This document shows, piece by piece, positions 35,065 to 45,076 of a stretch of DNA of 64,000 nucleotides. The stretch covers positions 4,704 to 68,703 of the forward strand of contig CAWFTF010000022.1 in assembly GCA_963818645.1 (NCBI GenBank), given 5' to 3'. The notes beneath the pieces are model-generated. The model ran no database searches. It was not told the DNA's origin and saw only the letters and a program-made list of their open reading frames with translations. A program made the translations under genes and the position numbers. The stretch is from Gp6-AA40 sp963818645. GTDB lineage: Bacteria > Acidobacteriota > Vicinamibacteria > Vicinamibacterales > UBA2999. Within the stretch, counting starts at the first letter, position 1. Every line of letters starts with the position of its first letter.

Positions 35065-35814
35065 CTATCGACCCTGCTGCGAAACCCTGATGAGGCTGTT
35101 GATTCGATCGATCGCCTCGCGCTGCTGCCGGATTTCGTTGCCGGTCACACCCTGGAACTGCCCGACTGCCTCTCGAACGGACGCCATATCGATACGTCGC
35201 TGCGCTTCGAAGTCTCGTGCCATTTCGACGGACCGGAGCGTGAACTCACGCCGCTGCCGCTCCTCGCTCTGGGCCAGGAGCGCTTCAACCTTCTGCATGA
35301 TTTCTTCGTCCGACGAGGAGGACGAGGAGACCACCTGCCGGACGGGAACAGCGGTACGAATCTGCGCAATCTGGGATTTCAACCGCTCTTCGAGCTGCGA
35401 AAGGTCGTTGCGCGAGGCGGTGACCGTCGTCGGTGTCGTCGTCATCGTTGCAGGCGGCGGCTGGTTCGAAGCCACTTGCGGTGCGGCAACCGGACCGCGC
35501 GCCAGCCCGACCGACAGACCAACACCGAAAATGACGAGGGCGGCCACTGCCTGCGCCCAGGCGGGTAGCGGTGCGCGCCACCAGGGGAGCCGCGCTTCCT
35601 GAGTGGGCACCTGCATCCGGAATCCGAGTTCCGGCATCGGAGGTGCCCACACCTCCAGGTGGCGGCGAGTCCACCCGAGACCATCGATCTCGCTCGAGCA
35701 CGCGTCGCATCGAGTCAGGTGACCCGAAATGACGTCGCGCAGCTCCGGCTCGCACTCCTCGTACAGATAAGCGACCAGCGCGTTCTTATCTCCACACTCG
35801 AATGTCACGCTCAT
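35065..35814 (-). CDS. Anti-sigma factor with zinc-binding N-terminal domain
   Basis: 249 residues. A zinc-binding anti-sigma signature is visible near residues 30-40 (HLTRCDAC, HxxxCxxC) preceded by YLYEECEPELRDVI. A membrane segment lies near 85-105 (AWAQAVAALVIFGVGLSVGL), followed by a periplasmic coiled-coil region (LSQLEERLKSQIAQI, IRQQREAIDRINSLI). ATG overlaps the sigma stop (ATGA). Holds the partner ECF sigma factor until a signal releases it; the signal is unknown. Confidence 0.88.
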   Translation of the reverse strand: MSVTFECGDKNALVAYLYEECEPELRDVISGHLTRCDACSSEIDGLGWTRRHLEVWAPPMPELGFRMQVPTQEARLPWWRAPLPAWAQAVAALVIFGVGLSVGLARGPVAAPQVASNQPPPATMTTTPTTVTASRNDLSQLEERLKSQIAQIRTAVPVRQVVSSSSSSDEEIMQKVEALLAQSEERQRREFTLRSVEMARDFEAQRRIDMASVREAVGQFQGVTGNEIRQQREAIDRINSLIRVSQQGR

Positions 35815-36401
35815 GTCCGTTTCACCAGTTGAGCCATCCCCTGCCCGCGCCGCTCGAGTTGCCTCCGCAACTGCGACAGACCTTGATACAACCGCGTCTT
35901 CACTGTGCTCAGCGGACATCCCTGCATGTCCGCAATCTCCTGGAACGTCATCCCGTGGTACTCCTTCAGGATGATTGCCGTGCGCTGCTCGTCGCTCAAC
36001 GATTTCATGGCATCCGCCACGATCGCGGTCAGCTCGCGACGGGCGACCAGATCCTCTATCGATTCCGTCGGCTGGGTCTCAGCGAGCAGTTCCGCCGGGT
36101 CGATGTCTTCCGGCATCTGCGACACCGGCGCACGCTGCTGACGGCGAATCCAGTCGCGACACAGATTCAGCGCGATCCGATACAGCCACGACGAAAATTT
36201 CGCCTGTCCCTTGAAGCCGGGCAACGCCCGGTACGCACGGAGGAACGTGTCCTGACAGACGTCGCGCGCGTCCTCCTCCCGACCGAGAACGCGATACGCC
36301 AGGGCATAGATCGGCCGCTCCCATCTCACGATGAGCTGATTGAAGCTGTCCACGTCGCCAGACCGGGACCGGGCGACAAGCTCCTCATCAGTGCGCGTCA
36401 T
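35811..36401 (-). CDS. ECF-type RNA polymerase sigma factor (RpoE-like)
   Basis: 196 residues from ATG 36401, chosen because the preceding codons do not belong to the sigma fold. Region 2 near 12-80 (FNQLIVRWERPIYALAYRVLG, ARDVCQDTFLRAYRAL, FSSWLYRIALNLCRDW) and region 4 near 130-180 (LSDEQRTAIILKEYHGMTFQEIADMQG, STVKTRLYQGLSQL). Operon with its anti-sigma factor and one or two exported proteins, which suggests an envelope-stress response. Regulon not predictable here. Confidence 0.93.
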   Translation of the reverse strand: MTRTDEELVARSRSGDVDSFNQLIVRWERPIYALAYRVLGREEDARDVCQDTFLRAYRALPGFKGQAKFSSWLYRIALNLCRDWIRRQQRAPVSQMPEDIDPAELLAETQPTESIEDLVARRELTAIVADAMKSLSDEQRTAIILKEYHGMTFQEIADMQGCPLSTVKTRLYQGLSQLRRQLERRGQGMAQLVKRT

Positions 36402-36610
36402 CAGCAAGGAACGAACAGTCCGTCTGCCTGTAAGACGGTGGCGACCGTCACACGGCCGTCTCGCCACAATCATATGGCCGTCAGCCCACCCTCCCGCGAG
36501 CGGGCCGGCAGTCGACATTTGAACTCTAAGTCTTTCAGGCGTTGTGGTTTAGACCGTCTGGCTCGCAACCGGCGGTGTACAATGACAGATAGCGCGAGAA
36601 CGAGAATCCA

Positions 36611-37191
36611 GTGCCCCTCAATCTGCCCACCGACGAGACCTTCCTGACGACCGAGGAGGTTCTCGAATACCTCAACGTCAACCTGCGAACGGTGTATCGA
36701 CTCATTAAGGCTGGCAGCATTCCCGCCGTCCGGGTGGGCCGACAGTGGCGCTTCCGCAAGCGCGACATCGACAAATGGCTCGAGGGGCAGCGACACTCCG
36801 ACATCAAAAGCACAGGCACCGCCCGCAGCCGAATCCTGCTCGTCGACGATGAGGAGAGCATTCGAAAGCTGCTCTCGAGGATGCTTGAAGCCAGTTACGA
36901 CGTCGAGATCGCTGCCGACGGCGAGGCGGCGATCCGTCTGCTGCGCCAACCCGACGCGCACTATGACCTGCTGATCTCCGACCTGAACATGCCTGACATG
37001 GATGGCCTGACGCTCATTCGCGAAGCACAGCTTATCAATCCCACGCTGGCAGCGATCGTGATCACCGGCTATTCGACGGAGTCGAGCGCAATCGAGGCAC
37101 TCAATCTCGGAGTGACCGGGTACCTCACGAAACCCTTCGGCACGACCCAGGTGCTCGCGGCGGCGGCCAAAGCCCTGAGCGCACGACCCGC

Positions 37192-37195
<4 letters not shown>
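36611..37195 (+). CDS. Excisionase-type HTH fused to a receiver domain
   Basis: 194 residues: residues 10-60 are a helix-turn-helix of the excisionase/MerR-like type (FLTTEEVLEYLNVNLRTVYRLIKAG, VGRQWRFRKRDIDKWL), and residues 70-190 are a response-regulator receiver (ILLVDDEESIRKLL, phospho-acceptor Asp in LLISDLNMPDM, Lys in YLTKPFGTTQ). This puts the DNA-binding part before the receiver, the reverse of most regulators. GTG start at 36611; TACAAT at 36578-36583 is a probable -10. Its stop overlaps the ABC-F start by GTGA. No cognate kinase is adjacent, though an orphan kinase lies 2.2 kb downstream. Confidence 0.88.
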
Positions 37196-39216
<2,021 letters not shown>

Positions 39217-39433
39217 CTAGTTGCGGCGATTCATTGCCCGAATCGTAAGTCGCTCCCCTCCAACCCAACAGAAAGCGCGGTAGACTTACAATTCTGTAAT
39301 TTGACTTGTTCCATTTCCAACCCCGATTGCGCCCAAAACCGCCGATTGGTGTGCTGATTCCAAAACTCGGCCGCGGGCACGCGCTTTGCCTTTTCTTGAC
39401 CGGCTTGAGGTCTGTTTTGTGGAGCCTGGTGTG

Positions 39434-40610
39434 ATGACCAAACCGCGTTCTCGCGTAGCGCCGCCGGTGGCTTCCAGCCGGTCTGCGTCGAGTTCTGTCC
39501 GGGAGGCAGACGGCGTGTCCACAACTCACGCACAGGGGACCAGCGATGCGTTCTTCAGACACATCGTGTCAGGAATGCGCAATGGCGTCCTCGCAATCAC
39601 CCGGGAAGGACATCTCGCGTTGATCAACGACGAGGCGTATCGAATTTTCGGTGTTTCCCCCCGAGGCCGACGATGTGGGTCGCCCGATCGGGGCGGTCCT
39701 GAAGGACCATCCCGACGTCGTTCGCGTGCTCACCGGTGCCTTCGATCTGCATCTGCTCCCGAACCGAGTGGAGATGCGGTTGAAGCCATCGAACAAGGTC
39801 ATCGGCTACACCGTGACGTTCGTGCCGGACGACGCCGGACAGGTGGTGGGCGCGACGATGTTCTTCAAGGACCTGACGCGCGTCGAGCAGTTGGAAGAGC
39901 GCGAACGGCTCCGGGACCGGCTTGCGGCGGTCGGTGAGATGGCGGCAGTCATCGCACACGAGGTCAAGAACCCGCTCGCGGGAATCGAAGTGATGGCCGG
40001 TCTGCTTCGTCGAAAGATTCCGGACGCACCCGATGCGCAAGCCGTGCTGACGGACATCATCAACGAAGCCAAGATGGCCAACTCGATCGTGCAGGAAGTC
40101 CTCGACTTCGTGCGACCGATTCGGCTGCAGGTAGAACATACCGCCGTGGCCGGCGCCGTCCAGGGAGCCATTCAGCACGCAGATACCAAGGCCCGCCGGG
40201 GCGGCGTGAATGTGTCGGTCGAGATTCCCGAAGGCCTGCCACAGATTCAGGCGGATCAGCATCAGCTCACCCAGGTCTTCACCAACCTGCTGATGAACGC
40301 ATACGAGGCGATGGGAGGCTCCGGGCACGTGAGCATCACGGCCAGCCGTCTGCGACTCGAGGATGGCACTGACCCGCGCGAGGCCGTTCTCGTGCAGGTT
40401 GCCGACGACGGCCCAGGGATTCCGCCCGACGTGGCGGAGAAAGTCTTCGACCCGTTCTTCACGACGAAGCCGCAGGGGTCGGGGCTGGGACTGGCAATCG
40501 TTCGGAAGATAGTCGACGCACATGACGGACGAATTGACCTGCGGACGGCCGTCGGTCAAGGCACGACCATTCGGGTGACGCTGCCGGTATCAGGCGGCGA
40601 CGAGAACTAG
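39434..40610 (+). CDS. PAS-domain sensor histidine kinase, NtrB-like, frameshifted
   Basis: Soluble sensor kinase: PAS domain about 40-160 (GMRNGVLAITREGHLALINDEAYRIFG), HisKA with phospho-His in AAVIAHEVKNPLAGIEV, N box FTNLLMNAYEAM, DDGPGIPPDVAEKVFDPFFTT and GSGLGLAIVRKI. Frame 1 (start ATG 39434) is lost at a run of six C's (39657-39662); removing one C joins RIFGVSP to EADDVGRPIGAVL in the frame ending at 40610, about 390 residues. The NtrC-type regulator follows by 9 bases. No membrane segment, so likely a cytoplasmic sensor. Confidence 0.86.
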
Positions 40611-40619
40611 AGGACTGAC

Positions 40620-42038
40620 ATGGGACGGATACTGATCGCTGACGACCACGACTCGCTCCGCCGGGGCCTTGCCCAGGCGGTGGCCGAAGCCGGCCACGAC
40701 GTGGAGGAGGCCCCGAACGGTAACGCCGCCATCGAGAAGCTCCACGAGGGATTCTTCGATGTCGTCGTCAGCGACCTGAAGATGGGTGGCAGCACCGGTC
40801 TCGAGGTGCTCAAGACGGCGAAAACGCTGCATCCCTCGTCGGCCATCATCCTGATGACCGCGTTTGGATCGGTCTCGACGGCGGTCGAGGCCATGAAGTC
40901 GGGCGCGTTCGACTACGTGCAGAAGCCGTTCGAAATCGAGGAGATGGAGGTCAAGATCGAGAAGGCGATCGAGATGCGCCGGATGCAGAACCAGATCGAC
41001 TACCTCCGTCACGCCGCCGGCGACATCTACGACTTCGATCGCATCATCGGTTCGAGCGGCGCGCTCGAGAAAGTGCTCGCCGTCGTTCGCAAGGTCGCAA
41101 AGAGCAACACCACCGTGCTCGTTCGTGGAGAGACCGGCACCGGCAAGGAGCTCATCGCCGGCGCCGTGCACCACAACTCGCTTCGCGCCGCGCGCAACTT
41201 CGTCAAGGTGAACTGCGCCGCCCTGCAGGAGAACCTCCTCGAATCGGAACTCTTCGGGCACGAGAAAGGCGCGTTCACGGGCGCGGACAAGCAGCGCATC
41301 GGCCGCTTCGAGCAGGCGGACGGCGGCACGCTGTTCCTGGACGAAATCGGCGACATGAGCGCCAACACGCAGGCCAAGATCCTGCGCGTGCTCCAGGAGC
41401 ACGAGTTCGAGCGCCTCGGCGGCACGCGGACGCTCAAGGTCGACGTGCGCCTCATTGCGGCCACCAACCGCGATCTGACCACCATGGTCGAAGCGGGCCA
41501 GTTCCGTGAGGACCTGTACTACCGGCTCAACGTCGTGACGATGGAAATGCCGCCGCTGCGCGAGCGCAAAGACGACATCGCGGAGCTGGCCAACTTCTTC
41601 ATCCGTCGATTCTCGGGTGAGCTGAAGAAGAAGATGGTCGGGCTCGAAACCGAGGCGCTGAAGCTCCTGATGCGCTATCAGTGGCCGGGCAACATCCGTG
41701 AGCTGGAGAACGCGATCGAGCGCGCGATGCTGCTTGCCGAGGGCAGCCACATCGCGGTGGACGATCTGCGACTCGGTGACTTCGGCACGAGCAGCACGCC
41801 GCGCGAGGGTGCGTCCGTCGTGAAGATTCCGCCGACCGGCATCCCACTCGAGGAAGTGGAGCGCATCGCCCTTGTCGAGGCGCTCAAGATGTCGAACTGG
41901 GTGCAGAAGGACGCGGCCGAGTTGCTCTCAATCAGCCCGCGCGTCATGAACTACAAGATCAAGACGCTCGGCATCGACTTCCCGCGCAGCCGCAGAGCGG
42001 CGCTGCAGCAGCACGAGGCCAACGAGCTCACTGCCTGA
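40620..42038 (+). CDS. Sigma-54-dependent response regulator, NtrC family
   Basis: 472 residues: receiver (ILIADDHDSL, Asp in VVVSDLKMG, YVQKPFEIEE), AAA+ domain with GETGTGKE, intact GAFTGA, LFLDEIGDMS and PPLRERKDDIAEL, and a Fis-type C-terminal helix-turn-helix (KDAAELLSISPRVMNYKIKTL). Partner kinase immediately upstream on the same strand. Target promoters not found in this window. Confidence 0.95.
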   Translation: MGRILIADDHDSLRRGLAQAVAEAGHDVEEAPNGNAAIEKLHEGFFDVVVSDLKMGGSTGLEVLKTAKTLHPSSAIILMTAFGSVSTAVEAMKSGAFDYVQKPFEIEEMEVKIEKAIEMRRMQNQIDYLRHAAGDIYDFDRIIGSSGALEKVLAVVRKVAKSNTTVLVRGETGTGKELIAGAVHHNSLRAARNFVKVNCAALQENLLESELFGHEKGAFTGADKQRIGRFEQADGGTLFLDEIGDMSANTQAKILRVLQEHEFERLGGTRTLKVDVRLIAATNRDLTTMVEAGQFREDLYYRLNVVTMEMPPLRERKDDIAELANFFIRRFSGELKKKMVGLETEALKLLMRYQWPGNIRELENAIERAMLLAEGSHIAVDDLRLGDFGTSSTPREGASVVKIPPTGIPLEEVERIALVEALKMSNWVQKDAAELLSISPRVMNYKIKTLGIDFPRSRRAALQQHEANELTA

Positions 42039-42048
42039 AGCACCAAAG

Positions 42049-42585
42049 TCAAAGAATCTCTTCAATCTTCTTGATGGTGCTCCAGTTCCGGCTCGTCGCC
42101 GGAGCGCCGAGCTTCTTCTCGACGAAGCTGTTTGGGAAGCCGTAGAAGCCGCTTGGCTTGCGCCGGCTGACGACGAGGACGTCGAGCCCCTTGATGCCGA
42201 TCGCCTCGAGCCGCTCCTTCGAGTCCGCCCAGGGAAAGGGTGGAACCGAGCGCGGTTTCTCGCCGAGACACACGGCGTACAGCTTCAGGGTACGGTCCGC
42301 GTCGAACGCCTTGAATGGTGCAGCATTCACGAGCGCGTGAATCTGGCGCGCTGAGCGAAACATCACGCTCGACTGCTCGCCGGTCAGTCTGCAGACGTTT
42401 GTTCTGATCTTCTGAAAGAGTTCCGCGCAATCGTCTTCAGTCTCGAAGATCACGTTGCCGCTTTGAATGTAGGTCTGAGCGTTCACGCATCCGGCACGAG
42501 TGAAGACGTCACACAGCCGCGACATCTCCACGCGCGCATGCCCTGCGACGTTGATCGCGCGGAGGAAAGCGACGTAGCGAGTCAC
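42049..42585 (-). CDS. DUF1697-family protein
   Basis: 178 residues from GTG 42585, overlapping the xerC stop by GTGA. The family's opening is clear (RYVAFLRAINVAGHARVEMSRL, TYIQSGNVIFET) as is the closing basic stretch (LGAPATSRNWSTIKKIEEIL). DUF1697 proteins are small and widespread with no established function. The coupling to xerC is positional only. A convergent gene, the NtrC regulator, ends 10 bases away. Confidence 0.85.
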   Translation of the reverse strand: MTRYVAFLRAINVAGHARVEMSRLCDVFTRAGCVNAQTYIQSGNVIFETEDDCAELFQKIRTNVCRLTGEQSSVMFRSARQIHALVNAAPFKAFDADRTLKLYAVCLGEKPRSVPPFPWADSKERLEAIGIKGLDVLVVSRRKPSGFYGFPNSFVEKKLGAPATSRNWSTIKKIEEIL

Positions 42586-43527
42586 GTGCGCTTCGCGCGC
42601 GGATGCGCCTTGCGATACACGTCGAGCAACTGCGCCGCATTCACGTGCGTGTAGCGCTGCGTCGTCGAGAGCTGCACGTGCCCGAGCAGCTCTTGAATCG
42701 CACGTAAATCGGCGCCGCGCTCGAGCAGGTGCGTGGCGAACGAGTGTCGCAGCGCGTGCGGACTGATGCCGAATCGAGTGCTGCACAACGAGACGTAGCG
42801 CGCGACGAGACGCTGCACGCTCCGTCCTGTGAGACGTGCGCCGCGGAAGTTGAGGAAGAGGGGCTCTCTGCGTACTCGGGCCCCGGCCCACGCGCCTCGG
42901 GCTCCGGGCGGGTTCTCTGTTCGTTCGCAGCACAGCACGCTTCGCAAGCCATGCCCGGAGCGACCCTTCCGTCGTCGTATTGAACGGAACCAGCCGCTCC
43001 TTCGCACCCTTGCCCATCACGCGAACCATTCGCGCGCGCAGATTCGCATCGTCGAGATCGAGTCCGACGAGTTCGCTCAATCGCAGGCCGGACGCGTAGA
43101 ACAGCTCGAGGATCGCGCGGTCGCGACAACCCAGGGGATCGGAGACGTCGGGCATCTCGAGCAGACGCTTCATCTCGTCGATCGACAGATGCGCGGGCAC
43201 CTTCCGCTCGCGCTTCGGCGACGCCGCAAGTGCGGCCGGATCCGTGTCGATCCATCCCTCACGTCGCAGGTAGCGCCCGAACGCGCGAAGAGCCGAGAGC
43301 TTCCGCGCGACCGACGTGCGCGCCTGGCCCTGTCGATAGAGCTCCCCCATGAACGCACGAATGGCTCCCAGTTCCAGGTTGCGGGGTTCCAGGTGTGGCT
43401 GGTCGAGGTGCTGCGCAGCGAAGTCGAGAAATTGCGTGATGTCGCTCTCGTACGCGCTTGCAGTGTGCGTCGAGGCGTTGCGATTCAGCCGAAGGTGCTC
43501 GAGAAAGGCGACGAGCTGGGCTCTCAC
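42582..43527 (-). CDS. xerC: Tyrosine recombinase XerC, frameshifted
   Basis: Chromosome dimer resolution recombinase. N-terminal core-binding domain 1-100 (FLEHLRLNRNASTHTASAYESDI) and first part of the catalytic domain in one frame (RDRAILELFYASGLRLSELVGLD, catalytic Arg); the rest is in another frame (PLFLNFRGARLTGRSVQRLV, HALRHSFATHLLERGADL with HxxR, LGHVQLSTTQRYTHV with nucleophilic Tyr). The frames part between about 42,860 and 42,960; a +1 or -2 change would join them. The shift falls in a G/C-rich run, possibly a degraded seven-base repeat. Chromosomal context with topA, trmFO and dprA argues for XerC rather than a phage integrase. Confidence 0.88.
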
Positions 43528-43529
43528 GA

Positions 43530-43617
43530 TGCTTGAAGTATGCAGTATGTGGTAGGCGGAACCGTGAACTATGAACTGTGAACCGCCTACTGCCTACTGC
43601 CTACTGCATACTGCTCC
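43530..43617. repeat. Composite inverted heptanucleotide repeat (CTACTGC and GTGAACT words)
   Basis: Right part 43585-43613 has CCTACTG units (CTACTGC x3 plus CATACTG); the left part 43534-43560 holds TATGCAG, TATGTGG, TAGGCGG, the inverse; between them is GTGAACT, ATGAACT, GTGAACC. The repeat encodes the last residues and stop codon of trmFO. Confidence 0.88.
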
Positions 43618-44993
43618 ATCCATTCATCCAGTGCAGCAAGGGCGCGCGCCGACGTGGCCGTCTTGCGTTCTTCCTTCTTCAACCGGCGGCCTGATGTCTG
43701 GTCAGGCGGCGGCATGATGCCGAACGTGATGTTCGTCGGCTGATACCCATGCGGGTCGGCGTTCGAGACGTAGTACGCCAGCGCTCCGATCGCCGTCGTC
43801 CTCGGGGGAACGCGCGGTTCCTCTCCTCGTACGAGGGCGGCCGCATTTCGACCAGCGATCAATCCCGACGCGGCAGACTCGACGTATCCCTCGACGCCCG
43901 AGATCTGTCCGGCGAACAGCAGGTCCGATCGCTTCCGCGTCTGCCACGTCTCTCGCAGCACGCGCGGGCCGTTGATATACGTGTTGCGGTGCACTATCCC
44001 GAAGCGGACGAACTCGGCCTGCTCGAGCCCGGGAATCAGTTTCAGCACTCGCGCCTGCTCACCCCACTTCAACTGCGTCTGAAAGCCGACGAGACTGAAA
44101 TGGTCACCCGCAAGGTTGTCCTGTCGGAGTTGTACCGCCGCGTAGGGCACGCGACCAGTCCGCGGATCCACCAGCCCCACCGGCTTCATAGGTCCGAACC
44201 GCAGGGTGTCGCGTCCGCGATGCGCCATGACTTCAATCGGCAGGCACCCTTCGAAGAACTTCTCTTTGTCGAGATCGTGAACCGTCGCCGATTCAGCTGT
44301 CACGAGCGCGTCGTAGAAGCGGCTGTATTCCGCTTCGGTCAGCGGGCAATTCAGGTAGTCACCCTCGCCATCGTCAACGCCACAGGCGACGACAGGCACG
44401 TCTTCAGGCGCGCCTTGGTTATCGCGGCCGCGAAGGCTCCGTCCCCAGCGCGAGGCGCGAAACACCTTGCTCATGTCGAGGCTCTCGGCCAGGACGATGG
44501 GACTGATGGCGTCGTAGAAGTACAAATGCTCGGCGCCCACGAGCGTGGCGATGTCAGCCGACAGCGACTCCGACGTCAGCGGCCCGGTCGCGATGATGAG
44601 CGGGTACATCGCGGGGTCAGTCGGAATGGAAGTGACTTCTTCGCGAGCGACGGTGATGAGCGGATGACCGTGAATCGCGTCGGTCACAGCCTGCGAGAAA
44701 CGGTCGCGATCGACCGCGAGTGCAGCGCCCGCCGGAACGCGACTCGCATCAGCGGCGCGCATCACCAGCGAACCGAGTCGCCTCATCTCTTCCTTCAGCA
44801 ACCCGACGGCGTTATCGAGCTTGTCTCCGCGAAAGGAGTTCGAGCACACCAACTCGCTGAGACGATCCGTCTTGTGGACTGCAGTCGGACGCAGCGGCCG
44901 CATTTCATGCAAGACGACGGATGCGCCGCTTGATGCCGCCTGCCAGGCAGCCTCGCTACCGGCCAGACCACCGCCGATGATGTGAATCGTCAA
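43587..44993 (-). CDS. trmFO: Methylenetetrahydrofolate--tRNA-(uracil54-C5)-methyltransferase TrmFO
   Basis: Folate- and FAD-dependent enzyme making ribothymidine at position 54 of tRNA. 468 residues: FAD-binding GGGLAGSEAAWQAA at the start, ELVCSNSFRGDKLDNAVGLLKEEMRRLGSL near 48-78, LYFYDAISPIV near 155, VPYAAVQLRQDNLAGDHFSLVGFQTQLK near 295 and LLFAGQISGVEGYVESAASG near 365. The C-terminal AVGSRQ and the stop are formed by the CTACTGC repeat. Starts 83 bases after the topA stop. Confidence 0.95.
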   Translation of the reverse strand: MTIHIIGGGLAGSEAAWQAASSGASVVLHEMRPLRPTAVHKTDRLSELVCSNSFRGDKLDNAVGLLKEEMRRLGSLVMRAADASRVPAGAALAVDRDRFSQAVTDAIHGHPLITVAREEVTSIPTDPAMYPLIIATGPLTSESLSADIATLVGAEHLYFYDAISPIVLAESLDMSKVFRASRWGRSLRGRDNQGAPEDVPVVACGVDDGEGDYLNCPLTEAEYSRFYDALVTAESATVHDLDKEKFFEGCLPIEVMAHRGRDTLRFGPMKPVGLVDPRTGRVPYAAVQLRQDNLAGDHFSLVGFQTQLKWGEQARVLKLIPGLEQAEFVRFGIVHRNTYINGPRVLRETWQTRKRSDLLFAGQISGVEGYVESAASGLIAGRNAAALVRGEEPRVPPRTTAIGALAYYVSNADPHGYQPTNITFGIMPPPDQTSGRRLKKEERKTATSARALAALDEWMEQYAVGSRQ

Positions 44994-44995
44994 GG

Positions 44996-45076
44996 CTCTG
45001 GACTCTTGGCTCTCGGCTTTAGGCCGCAGACCTCAGTTCTTCCGAGAGTCCAAAGCCGAAAGCCCAGAGCCGATCT
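44996..45076. repeat. Inverted heptanucleotide repeat (GGCTCTC / GAGAGTC, AAAGCCG)
   Basis: Left arm 44996-45024 (CTCTGGA, CTCTTGG, CTCTCGG, CTTTAGG) and right arm 45046-45073 (GAGAGTC, CAAAGCC, GAAAGCC, CAGAGCC) pair over most of their length. The element fills the whole trmFO-topA gap. Confidence 0.88.

Noticed and set aside
36611..36800. Phage excisionase gene
   Set aside because: The HTH is fused to a receiver domain and sits in a host operon; no phage genes are nearby.
42582..43527. Integrase of an integrated element
   Set aside because: The neighbours (topA, trmFO, dprA) are core genes in an order typical of chromosomal xerC, and no attachment repeat or foreign base composition is visible.
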